In this document: one piece after another, positions 33,331-40,536 of the stretch | Layout of the letters: each line of letters begins with the position of its first letter | Numbering within the stretch: position 1 is the stretch's first letter | DNA from: JBCCGG01 sp039029395 | GTDB lineage: Bacteria > Pseudomonadota > Alphaproteobacteria > Kiloniellales > JAKSDN01 | DNA length: 43,233 nt | Direction: 5' to 3' | Assembly: GCA_039029395.1 (NCBI GenBank) | Contig: JBCCGG010000049.1 | Span: 1-43,233, forward strand | Notes under the pieces: generated by a model | Told to the model about the DNA's origin: nothing | The model's database searches: none | Seen by the model: the letters and a program-made list of their open reading frames with translations, nothing else | Translations under genes and position numbers: made by a program

Positions 33331-35247
33331 TCAAATGCCGCGGGCGAGCCTTGTCATCATACGGGCGTTTAGGGTCGTCGTCCAAAACAAGCTGAGCGCG
33401 GTGAGTGTGTCTTGGGCAGTGATTGCCGCGTCTCGATTGCGGCGTGCCGCGTCCAGGGCGACCACCAGCATCGGCGTGCTGTCGCCGTCGGTGGCGGCGT
33501 CCGCCTCGCCGACGGCCCTGATCGCGGTCGCCTCCGCCAAGGCCAACATGTGCTTGAGCGCGTCTTCGGAGTAAAACCCGATCACCCGGCCAAGCTTGTC
33601 GGTTTCGACGCCGATCGAATAGTGCTGCGCGACCAGCAGCGAGGCATTGGCCAAGGTGCTCATGAGCGCGCCCAGTTGGGCCACCACGGCGGTGTACTCG
33701 TCGGTGAACAAATCGAAAAAGCCGTACTGCTTTTCCAACGCGCCGACCGCCGCAAGATACGACAGGTCCTTGCGCTTCACCCAATCGGTGGCCGTTTGCA
33801 AATCCTGCTGCCGTTTGTCGGCCTCGCGCTCGGTGTAGAGCACATCGACATAGCGCAGGTTGGATAGGGCTGCCGAGGTAAAAAGCGATCGAGCGGTGAC
33901 CACAGGGTCCGCCGCCTTTTGCCACAGCTTGGTGCCCTGGCCGATCCAGTTCTTGTTCAGCAGCGCGGCGTCCATCAGCAGCTGGGCGAAGGTGATGTGC
34001 GAGATTGCCTCGAAGGCCAGCGTCACGATCTCCTCCGGGTCCAAGGCGGCGTGATCCAGGCTGAGCTTCTTGGAAAGCGCCAGCTCCGCCGCTGCCTGAT
34101 CCAGGTAAGTCAAGGTGACCGCCACGAGAGACCCGATCGTCGCGACCGCTCCGGCGTCGGCGACAGTCGTGATGTGAATGTCTTTCAGCTGGGCGAGCCC
34201 ACTGTCGACTTCGCGCCGCACCAATTGCATATCGTTGCCGACCACGGCTTGCAGTCCGGGGAACCCGCCAGCGAACAGGGCCTGCATGGCGCCAACCCCG
34301 CGTGCCGTATACTCGGCGTGCAGCACAGCCATCCAGATCCGGTTGAAAGCCGCCGGCTCGTGGCCGGTGTTGAACTCGCGCTCGGCGCTTTCCAGGAACA
34401 GCTCGCCGTGGCGCCAGATCGATTGCAGCTCCTTGGGAAAGTCCCTCCGCGAGGCGCCCGCGACGATGCTCTGGGCGGCCAGGTAGCGCTTCAGCCAGAT
34501 CTGATAGAGCGCCCGAAAACCGGCGCGAACCTCCTCCGGCAGCTGCTCCGAGATCTGGCGACCCGGCGCGCTCGGCAAGTCGTTCCCGGTTAGGAAGGCA
34601 TAGGCCTCGCGGATATCGCCGACCTCGGCGACTTCGATACCGAGCGCGCGGCCGATCTCTACCACGTCTTCGACCTCCTCGGTGCAGAGATTGTAGTCGT
34701 GGCGCTGACCCAAGGGGATGGCGAAGCGTTTTATGCCGGAGTCCGCCGCGCCCATGATCTTGTGGGCGATGCCGCCGACCGGCCCGATCGTGCCGTCAGG
34801 ATTGATCGTGCCGGTCATGGACACGTCGGCCGGAAAGGCCTCGCCGCGCAACAAGGCGACCAGGCCGCTGGTCATCAGACCGCCGGCGCTCGGGCCGTCG
34901 ACCCGGTCGGTCCGGCTGAAGGAGATCCGATGCTTGGTGAGATCCTCGCCCAGGAGATCGGTTGAGACCAGGGCGGCGAGCCAACCGGAGGCCTTGGACA
35001 TCTGGCCGATGGCGCCAGCGCTCGCCTCGAAGAATCCAACCTGTATCCCGCCCTGGGGATTGGGCTCGGATTGAATATGGACCGGGTTGGTGGCGCCGCC
35101 GCATGTCCCGCCGGCTTTGTAGTACCCGGCGGCGCGAACGACCACCTCCGACGCGTTCGATTCTGGAGCGCCAAACAGGATAACTGCCACAGAGCAGCAG
35201 AGCAGCCACTGGCTCCGCTTAATGGACCGGGAGACGAGAGCTATCAT
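33331..35247 (-). CDS. exported Lon-type (S16) serine protease domain protein without ATPase
   Basis: A 638-residue protein. A signal peptide (RSQWLLCCSVAVILFGAPESNAS) is followed by a Lon proteolytic domain with Ser120 in VDGPSAGGLM and Lys163 in GGIAHKIMGA. The Ser-Lys spacing of 43 equals that of E. coli Lon (679/722), and the linking ADVSMTGTINPDGTIGPVGG is diagnostic. There is no AAA+ or PDZ domain; instead about 420 residues of mostly helical sequence of no recognised family follow. Periplasmic or surface location is inferred. Start: ATG 35247 with AAGGTG upstream; the frame stays open to 35418. It stands alone on the minus strand. Confidence 0.8.
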   Translation of the reverse strand: MIALVSRSIKRSQWLLCCSVAVILFGAPESNASEVVVRAAGYYKAGGTCGGATNPVHIQSEPNPQGGIQVGFFEASAGAIGQMSKASGWLAALVSTDLLGEDLTKHRISFSRTDRVDGPSAGGLMTSGLVALLRGEAFPADVSMTGTINPDGTIGPVGGIAHKIMGAADSGIKRFAIPLGQRHDYNLCTEEVEDVVEIGRALGIEVAEVGDIREAYAFLTGNDLPSAPGRQISEQLPEEVRAGFRALYQIWLKRYLAAQSIVAGASRRDFPKELQSIWRHGELFLESAEREFNTGHEPAAFNRIWMAVLHAEYTARGVGAMQALFAGGFPGLQAVVGNDMQLVRREVDSGLAQLKDIHITTVADAGAVATIGSLVAVTLTYLDQAAAELALSKKLSLDHAALDPEEIVTLAFEAISHITFAQLLMDAALLNKNWIGQGTKLWQKAADPVVTARSLFTSAALSNLRYVDVLYTEREADKRQQDLQTATDWVKRKDLSYLAAVGALEKQYGFFDLFTDEYTAVVAQLGALMSTLANASLLVAQHYSIGVETDKLGRVIGFYSEDALKHMLALAEATAIRAVGEADAATDGDSTPMLVVALDAARRNRDAAITAQDTLTALSLFWTTTLNARMMTRLARGI

Positions 35248-35644
35248 GGGTAGATACACCTTCTGCACCTTGAGGTCCCTGAAAGATGCTAACTCGAAAC
35301 CTCGATTCTGACCAGGTCGCACCAACTTGCTGGGCCTCACGAACGATAGATCGGCACGGTCGGCGCAACCGTGCCAATGCAGACCGCCAAGTTCGGGCAA
35401 AATCTTAGCACAAAGCATCAGATCCTTTGCATTACATTATAGAAAACGCATCCAATTACATCGGGCTAGAGAGAACCTGCTCGCAACAGCCGCTAGGAGA
35501 TCAACCCGAAACCAGGGGTCCCGTGACCTTTCGCCCAACTGGATGATTCGGGCTCTGTGGGCTATACTCCAAGTAGACGGTTGATCGATAGCTTGCCGCA
35601 GCAATGGCTGCCTCCTGTACCCCGTGAACGACAGGCAAAGCAGT
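35248..35644. other. non-coding gap with a hairpin upstream of the Lon-like gene
   Basis: 397 bp, visibly less G+C-rich than the core. It holds a perfect 8-bp hairpin GGCACGGT/ACCGTGCC (35353-35375) about 106 bp upstream of the protease start, and a TATACT -10-like box at 35563-35568 facing the small secreted-protein remnant. No gene is supported on either strand. Confidence 0.45.
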
Positions 35645-35875
35645 ATGGTTGCTCGATCGATTTTCGTGTTGTTCTTCGTGGCGGTACTTACCGCATGGGC
35701 TCGGGTTGAGGCCGCGCCAGTAGACCGTCCTCCGACCAACCCCTTTGCCCTCGACTTTTCCAATTTGACCCATAGCTGAGGCGTGGCCAACATCGCAGAT
35801 CACGTGAGCCACCAGACGCCGCAGGCGCCGGTTCTGGTCGACAAGTTGGGCCCCGGCGTCTGGATAGGGATTTGA
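35645..35875 (+). pseudogene. small secreted-protein gene with in-frame stop
   Basis: ATG 35645 opens 44 codons with a clear signal peptide (SIFVLFFVAVLTAWARVEAA) and then PVDRPPTNPFALDFSNLTHS before TGA at 35777-35779. The same frame continues for 31 protein-like codons (GVANIADHVSHQTPQAPVLV...GVWIGI) to TGA at 35873-35875. The pattern suggests one short exported protein of about 76 residues with an internal stop, or a real 44-residue secreted peptide. The family is not recognised. The ribosome-binding site is weak. Confidence 0.35.
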
Positions 35876-35954
35876 TCGCCGTGATTGAACAGTGTTCCAA
35901 CGGCTAAATCCGACCAACCTGCGACCAGCGGGTCAAACGAGGAGGCATCGCTCG

Positions 35955-36599
35955 ATGACAGGAAAACTTCGTTTCGTGATCGTTGGATGCGTCTTGCTTC
36001 TGTCCTTGTCTTGCACTCAAGGGCGCGACAGCGACAAGAAAAGTATCGGTAGAGTCGCAGCAACCGAGCGCATTGAGGCTTCGGTCTCGGATATGCCTAT
36101 TACGCTGCGCGTCCGCATCGACGACATGCACGAGTTTTGTGACTTTCATCAAGAGGCCGTCTCGATTGGCGATGACTTTCTTCTTGCGGTGTCGGGGCCC
36201 TATCGTTGCTTCGGCGTCATTCCCACAGGCGGCACATACGAAACGGAGTCTGGGCCGAACGGCGTCACACGCGTCGACTTGAAAAAGCTTGACCCCGATT
36301 CAATTCGCTTCGTTACACGAGACGATGAAGATGGCCAGGTCACCGGCATGAACGCCTATTTTCTTACTGTGGCAGGCGTTGTTGTCCCGGACGAGGATGC
36401 GCCGCCCTATGTGGCGGCGCAGTGTTTCGAAGAGGTGATCATCAGTATGCCGAAATCGGAATGGTGCGTCACGATCGGCGCTGGAGACGCTATGTCGCAC
36501 TATGACAGCGTCTTCCTGCCGTGCGAGACGGAAGAGCTTTGTAGCTTGATCGTTAGCGATCTAAAGCGCCTCGCAAAGGCCGCTGGAGCAGAAGATTAA
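35955..36599 (+). CDS. lipoprotein of unknown function
   Basis: A 214-residue predicted lipoprotein. MTGKLRFVIVGCVLLLSLSC has a lipobox (LSLSC) with the acylated Cys at position 20; the mature part is acidic with several Cys (CDFHQ, YRCFGV, CFEEVI, EWCVTI, LPCETEELC). Asp after the lipidated Cys is absent (TQG follows), which would favour outer-membrane sorting by enterobacterial rules. No known domain. Start: ATG 35955, ten bases after GAGGAGG; the frame's earlier ATG-like start at 35892 is weaker. G+C is lower than in the core genes, fitting horizontal acquisition. Confidence 0.7.
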   Translation: MTGKLRFVIVGCVLLLSLSCTQGRDSDKKSIGRVAATERIEASVSDMPITLRVRIDDMHEFCDFHQEAVSIGDDFLLAVSGPYRCFGVIPTGGTYETESGPNGVTRVDLKKLDPDSIRFVTRDDEDGQVTGMNAYFLTVAGVVVPDEDAPPYVAAQCFEEVIISMPKSEWCVTIGAGDAMSHYDSVFLPCETEELCSLIVSDLKRLAKAAGAED

Positions 36600-36704
36600 A
36601 AGCAACGGTTTCACGGGTTCAGCGGGCTCTGGGGAGCGCTTCCGCAGAGTGGTGAGTTAACCGACGCGCCCGATCTGCCGCCCTTTTCTCCAAGCGAGAG
36701 CCCA

Positions 36705-37094
36705 TTGAACCGCCCATATTTCCGCCTCCTGTTCGAGCCGTCACAGTACCGACATCTTCGCTACTATCAGGGCAAGCTGCTGCTCAACAGCTACAAGACC
36801 GCGCTTGCATACCTCAACCACCAGATCGCTTTACCGCATGATGTTCCGGTCTATGCGTTCGATTGTGGCATGATCAATACAGCCTTTGTTTCGTCGGACG
36901 AGTCCAAGCATATCGAGATGTGCTACGAGATGGTCGAAGCGATCGCCCAACTTCATGTGCGCCGCATGACCGGCCTGGACTTCGATACCAGGTGGTCGCA
37001 AGCACTGGAACGTTCCGCCGACCCGTCTTTGGCCGGCGTGTGGCGCGAAGATCTCGGGCTCGGCGTCTGGGCTCAGGGAGCGGAATGGACCTAG
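36705..37094 (+). CDS. hypothetical protein, possibly a 5' part of a frameshifted gene
   Basis: 129 codons from TTG 36705; the frame is open back to the lipoprotein stop (36599) with no better start, and only a weak GCGAGAG upstream. The sequence looks truly coding: YFRLLFEPSQYRHLRYYQGK, DVPVYAFDCGMINTAFVSSDE, then GVWAQGAEW. No family is recognised. Its end overlaps the next ORF by 10 bp (ATGGACCTAG). Either two coupled genes or one gene of about 210 codons with a frameshift near 37085. Confidence 0.4.
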   Translation: MNRPYFRLLFEPSQYRHLRYYQGKLLLNSYKTALAYLNHQIALPHDVPVYAFDCGMINTAFVSSDESKHIEMCYEMVEAIAQLHVRRMTGLDFDTRWSQALERSADPSLAGVWREDLGLGVWAQGAEWT

Positions 37095-37342
37095 AGCTCG
37101 ACCCCAATGGCGTCTTCCGTGCGTGGTCCTACGGGTTCACCGATGATGGGCAGCCTGATCTTACGAACAAGCAGCTGCTGAATGAGGGACTCTGGGGCGT
37201 CGATGATATCCCCTTTCTGCCCGAGAAGACGGGCTTATGGCGCTTAACCGATTTTGGCTTTCAGTGGTATGTCATCACGGATCGATCGGACGACCGGCTC
37301 GAGCTCGACAACGGGTGCCTCACGCTCAACCAGACGAAGTAA
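37085..37342 (+). CDS. hypothetical protein, coupled to or split from the preceding ORF
   Basis: 85 codons from ATG 37085, inside the last codons of the previous ORF. The product (LELDPNGVFRAWSYGFTDDG, LWGVDDIPFLPEKTGLW, FGFQWYVITDRSDD) is acidic, Trp-rich and soluble. No family is recognised. The stretch 37343-37554 after it holds no supported gene; an ORF opening at 37237 in another frame overlaps this one heavily and lacks a ribosome-binding site. Confidence 0.4.
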   Translation: MDLELDPNGVFRAWSYGFTDDGQPDLTNKQLLNEGLWGVDDIPFLPEKTGLWRLTDFGFQWYVITDRSDDRLELDNGCLTLNQTK

Positions 37343-37566
37343 AACGGTGGCCCGGCGCATCGTTCGTTGACGCAATCGACGAATGCGTGTTAAGAAACGG
37401 CCATGCAAATGCACGCATCTTCTTTCGGCTTGTAGCAAGCAAGCTTTTCTCCATCAGCCATGGATCGCCGAACAAGGGCGAGCTGCGCCTGCGCGCAGCC
37501 CGTCGGTTCGGCGTCGTGCCCGCGTTCGATGGGCGCGGTCAACCACCATTGGCTATGGAGGAGAAT

Positions 37567-37800
37567 TTGACGAAGCCGGAACGTGGCGCGGTCGCGCCGA
37601 TGAGAGGATCTCGCAACAACACCAAAGACGAAAGGCAGAGAAAACACGCCGAGGCGATCGCACGCCGCGCGCGTTTCGCGAAAGCCCTGGCCCAGGCGGA
37701 GTTCGGAAGGTTCTACTGGGACGATCGACTTGCGGCCGATCTCGATCGTTCTATGAGGCGTCCGAGGCCGCCCAAAGAGGCTAGAAAAGTGCCTGGGTGA
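37567..37800 (+). CDS. small basic hypothetical protein
   Basis: 77 codons from TTG 37567, five bases after a strong GGAGG (37557-37561); ATG 37555 in the same frame is an alternative. The product is rich in Arg/Lys (RNNTKDERQRKHAEAIARRA) then WDDRLAADLDRSMRRPRPPKEARK, suggesting a helical nucleic-acid-binding protein, which is inference. A strong hairpin starts 7 bp after the stop. No family is recognised. Confidence 0.5.
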   Translation: MTKPERGAVAPMRGSRNNTKDERQRKHAEAIARRARFAKALAQAEFGRFYWDDRLAADLDRSMRRPRPPKEARKVPG

Positions 37801-37806
37801 TTACAA

Positions 37807-37838
37807 AGGCCGGCCAGCGCGAAAGTGCTGGTCGGCCT
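37807..37838. terminator. bidirectional hairpin between the basic ORF and tRNA-like A
   Basis: AGGCCGGCCAGC / GCTGGTCGGCCT, 12 bp with one U-G pair and an 8-nt loop. In the plus direction it ends the small basic gene. In the minus direction it lies 10 bp past the tRNA-like element at 37848-37922 and is followed by TTTGTAAT, a better terminator tail. Confidence 0.65.
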
Positions 37839-37847
37839 CTTCGAGGT

Positions 37848-37922
37848 TGCCCCGGGCTGGGAATCGAACCCAACGAAATCCAATCCTCGGACCAGACGGT
37901 CTTGCCACTAAACGACCGGGAC
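37848..37922 (-). ncRNA. tRNA-like sequence A, downstream of the Pnkp-like phosphatase gene
   Basis: The most complete of three related elements. Acceptor GTCCCGG/CCGGGGC pairs over 7 bp (one U-G). The D-arm is GTTT-AGTGGCA-AGAC with a canonical loop. The T-arm is GTTGGG-TTCGATT-CCCAGC with a 6-bp stem and TTCGA. Canonical numbering gives T33, CCG at 34-36 (Arg) and A37, but GTCTG/GATTG does not form the anticodon stem. Alternatives are TGGTC/GATTG around CGAG (wobble-rich) or GTCT/GGAT with a 7-nt loop. No CCA is encoded. It is either a decayed tRNA or a tRNA mimic. A terminator follows, and the phosphatase stop is 78 bp upstream. Confidence 0.5.
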
Positions 37923-37999
37923 TTGATCAGTAGATTGCTCAAAAGGTCGCTCGCATTCTAGGCCAATGCACGTGGTTCACGGTCTTCGAGCCGCGGGGT

Positions 38000-38497
38000 C
38001 TAGAAGTCGCCGTGAGCCACTTGGACGACTGTGAGTCCCCGCGCTCTCCACATCTCCACAACCTGGTTGCGGTCCTCGAACACGAGGGTAGGAGCGTGCC
38101 CTTCCGAGATAATCTGGTCCAACAGCTCCGATTTCACCTCGGCATCAATCCGGTAATCTCCGGACGGTCGCATGTGGAGCCCGTGGTAGGGCACTCCATG
38201 TTCCGCCAACCACGATTCAGTGTCGCGCCGGCTCCTCTCCCACCTTCCGGTGCACAGAAGCACTGACCATCCCCAGTCATGCAGGCTTGTCACGGCCTCG
38301 ATGACATGAGGTACGGGCTTGTCCAGATGCATGTTTTTCTCGAAAGCCTTCCAATCCTTCGGCTGCTTCATCACATGGACGGCCCGGTGTGAGATGTTGG
38401 CTATGGTCCCGTCGATGTCGCAAATCAGTGTGCCCTCGCGATCCGCTATGAGGTGATCGCCAAGGTGGACGTCTCGGATGGTCAGGCCGGTGTGCAC
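38000..38497 (-). CDS. HAD phosphatase resembling the 3'-phosphatase domain of T4 polynucleotide kinase
   Basis: A 165-residue stand-alone HAD-superfamily phosphatase. Motif I is CDIDGT with Asp27/Asp29, motif II LLCTGR with Thr83, motif III Lys122 in DAEVKSELL, motif IV EDRNQ with Asp142. The ending QVVEMWRARGLTVVQVAHGDF is strikingly like the end of the phosphatase half of phage T4 Pnkp as I recall it. That enzyme removes 3'-phosphate or 2',3'-cyclic phosphate at broken RNA. The kinase half is missing. Start: GTG 38497, with GGAGAG nine bases upstream. tRNA-like elements lie on both sides on the same strand. Confidence 0.8.
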   Translation of the reverse strand: MHTGLTIRDVHLGDHLIADREGTLICDIDGTIANISHRAVHVMKQPKDWKAFEKNMHLDKPVPHVIEAVTSLHDWGWSVLLCTGRWERSRRDTESWLAEHGVPYHGLHMRPSGDYRIDAEVKSELLDQIISEGHAPTLVFEDRNQVVEMWRARGLTVVQVAHGDF

Positions 38498-38694
38498 GAC
38501 AATCTCTCCACATTCAGCATCTAGATGCGACGGCGATCATAGCAGCTCGCGGTGATCACTTTTTTGCATAGTTTCATGCAAAAGGCCCAAACCAACACCC
38601 GAGGCTCTTCGCGAGGACGAGAGGAACAGCATTGGGCGCCCTGCTTTCCCGGGAAGACCCAACGGCGCGTGGCACGGGCTTCTTTTCCAGGTTC

Positions 38695-38767
38695 CGGCGA
38701 TTGCCGAGCTGGAACCCGCGCGATTCCATTGACTTGTCAGTTAGACGACCTCGCCACTCGCTCCGCC
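38695..38767 (-). ncRNA. degenerate tRNA-like sequence C, overlapping a LysR 3' end
   Basis: The minus strand shows GGCGG...TCGCC ends that can pair, GAGTGGCGAGGTCGTCT (matching the D-arm and following bases of elements A and B) and a CGGGTTCCAG T-loop-like segment. The stretch between D- and T-parts is 3 nt longer than in A. Canonical numbering gives T33, GAC at 34-36 and A37. Pairing of the arms is poor, so this is the weakest member. The LysR stop (38737-38739) and last ten codons lie inside it. Confidence 0.3.
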
Positions 38768-39669
38768 TTTGCAATGTCACCGCCCTCGCCTGAAAGCGCC
38801 ACTGCGAGGTGATCGATGAGCGCTCTAACCCGTGCCGTGAGGTGTCGATTGGGCGGATAGAGCGCGTAGAGGCTAAAGCCGTAGGTTTCATGTTCGGGAA
38901 ACAGTTGCTCCAGCTTTCCCTCGCCCAAGGCGTCGGCCACCACATAGAAGGGGCAGCGCGCGATGCCGAGGCCTACAAGCGCCATGTTCGCGGTGGCCGC
39001 CGGCGCGTTGGCGTGAAAGCTTCCGCCGACCTTCACAACGGTTTCCCGGGTTCCCGTGCGAAACCGCCATGCGGTCGCATCGGTGAGGTTTTCGTCGATG
39101 AGGCAGTTGTGGGTGGCCAACGCCTTAGGGTTATCCGGCCGGCCGTGGGCTTCAAGATAGTCCGGCGTGGCGCAAACGATGAGCGGCATATCGGCGAGCT
39201 TCTTGGCAATGAGGGTGGAGTCCCGCAGAGTACCAACCCTTATCGCCAGATCGAACCCTTCCTCGACCAGGGCGACGCGCGTGTCGGACAGCCGCAGGTC
39301 GATTTCCACCCGCGGATTGGCCCGCATGAAGGGCGCGAGGGCCTTTGTCAGATTTGTGCTGCCGAAGCCCGTCGGCGCCGTGATCCGGATCGGCCCGGCG
39401 AGCGCCGTCTGGCGCTCTTGCACCAAGTCGTCCAGCTCGTCCATCTGCTCCAATATCGGGCGGCAGCGCTCGAGATAAGCGGTCCCGACGTCGGTCAAAG
39501 CGACGCTTCGCGTGGTTCGGTTGAACAGCTGCGTGGTGAGCTTGAGCTCGAGCTGAGCGACATATTTGCTGACCAGCTTGGTCGACCAGCCAAGCCTGCG
39601 GGCCGCCGCTGTGAAGGAGCCTTCTTGCGCCACGGCAATGAAGGCGCGAATGGTTTCAATCCTGTCCAC
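38737..39669 (-). CDS. LysR family regulator (CrgA-like)
   Basis: A 310-residue LysR protein. HTH at residues 1-60 (ETIRAFIAVAQEGSFTAAARRLGWSTKLVSKYVAQLE), effector domain with GPIRITAPTGFGSTNLTKAL, DLAIRVGTLRDSTLIAKKL and YALYPPNRHLTARVRALIDHL. Family members usually end soon after the last block; here about 19 more residues (ALSGEGGDIAKAERVARSSN) follow, partly encoded by tRNA-like element C. Start: GTG 39669, seven bases after GGGAGG; upstream codons lack family similarity. It is divergent from the GST-PPOX-SDR genes and is their likely regulator. Confidence 0.87.
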   Translation of the reverse strand: MDRIETIRAFIAVAQEGSFTAAARRLGWSTKLVSKYVAQLELKLTTQLFNRTTRSVALTDVGTAYLERCRPILEQMDELDDLVQERQTALAGPIRITAPTGFGSTNLTKALAPFMRANPRVEIDLRLSDTRVALVEEGFDLAIRVGTLRDSTLIAKKLADMPLIVCATPDYLEAHGRPDNPKALATHNCLIDENLTDATAWRFRTGTRETVVKVGGSFHANAPAATANMALVGLGIARCPFYVVADALGEGKLEQLFPEHETYGFSLYALYPPNRHLTARVRALIDHLAVALSGEGGDIAKAERVARSSN

Positions 39670-39792
39670 TCGAGACCTCCCGAACAAAAGGACGAGAGAA
39701 CATATTATACTTATTTCGTTCATAGTCATTGAATAAACTAGGATATTATCGCCGCTTTAGGCTTGTGCCAAATAGGAGTGACCAACCGCTGA

Positions 39793-39806
39793 TGACCGAA
39801 AGGTCA
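39793..39806. promoter_or_regulatory. inverted repeat upstream of the GST operon
   Basis: TGACC-GAAA-GGTCA, a perfect 5-bp dyad, is 39 bp before the GST start in the 175-bp A/T-richer region shared with the divergent LysR gene. It could be an operator, or a hairpin in the leader. Confidence 0.4.
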
Positions 39807-39844
39807 GTCTGTGGACCAACGATCGCTCTGAAAGGACACGCTCC

Positions 39845-40465
39845 ATGTCGAACGCAATTCGCATTCACCGCCATCCGCTCTCCGGTCATTCGCACCGGGT
39901 CGAGCTCTTCGCCAAGCTTGCCGGCATCAATCACGACCTGATCGACGTCGACCTCCTGGCCGGCGAGCACAAGAAAGCGCCCTTCTTGGCGCTCAATCCC
40001 GCCGGACAGGTGCCGGTAATCGAAGACGGCGATAACGTACTGTCCGACTCGAACGCCATCCTGGTCTATCTCGCCCGGAATTATGCACCGGACTGGCTGC
40101 CGGGCGACCCGGTCTTGGAGGCCCAGGTGCAAAAGTTTCTTTCAATGGCCGCCGGTGAAATCGCCTATGGGCCCGCGGCGGCGCGCTTGGTCACTGTTTT
40201 CGGCGCACAGCTGGATCCGGAGGTGGCCAAGGCCATCGCAAAGACCGCATTCGATCGCATTGAGGCCCACCTCGAGGGGCGCGCCTGGCTGGTCGGCAAT
40301 CGCCCGACCATCGCCGATGTGGCGATCTACAGCTACACCGCCCACGCGCCCGAAGGGAATGTCTCGCTTCAAGATTACCCGAAGGTCCGCGGATTGCTTC
40401 GCCGGATCGAGGCCTTGCCGGGTTTCGTCGCCATGCAGGCCACCGAGGTTGGCCTCGCCGCGTAA
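39845..40465 (+). CDS. glutathione S-transferase family protein
   Basis: A 206-residue GST. The N-terminal thioredoxin-like domain begins RIHRHPLSGHSHRVELFAKLAG, with Ser/His rather than Cys or Tyr near the active-site loop. The cis-Pro loop is NPAGQVPVIEDG and the glutathione gamma-Glu site LSDSNAILVYLA. The C-terminal domain has the N-capping box WLVGNRPTIADVAIYSY. Start: ATG 39845 after AAAGGA. It is the first gene of an operon with a PPOX/flavoreductase fusion (71-bp gap) and an SDR, a set typical of electrophile or xenobiotic response clusters under a LysR regulator. Confidence 0.87.
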   Translation: MSNAIRIHRHPLSGHSHRVELFAKLAGINHDLIDVDLLAGEHKKAPFLALNPAGQVPVIEDGDNVLSDSNAILVYLARNYAPDWLPGDPVLEAQVQKFLSMAAGEIAYGPAAARLVTVFGAQLDPEVAKAIAKTAFDRIEAHLEGRAWLVGNRPTIADVAIYSYTAHAPEGNVSLQDYPKVRGLLRRIEALPGFVAMQATEVGLAA

Positions 40466-40536
40466 CGGGATCGAGCGCCTGGCCGGAGGGCTGGCCGTTC
40501 CAATTTCGGAGATTCACATCCCTGGAGGAGGCCACC

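Noticed and set aside
35501..35917. 138-codon minus-strand ORF in the low-G+C gap
   Set aside because: It has no ribosome-binding site and no recognisable motif, and overlaps the better supported small secreted-protein frame on the plus strand.
37237..37554. N-terminal extension of the small basic ORF
   Set aside because: It overlaps the preceding ORF by over 100 bp, lacks a ribosome-binding site at 37237, and a strong GGAGG sits before the internal start.
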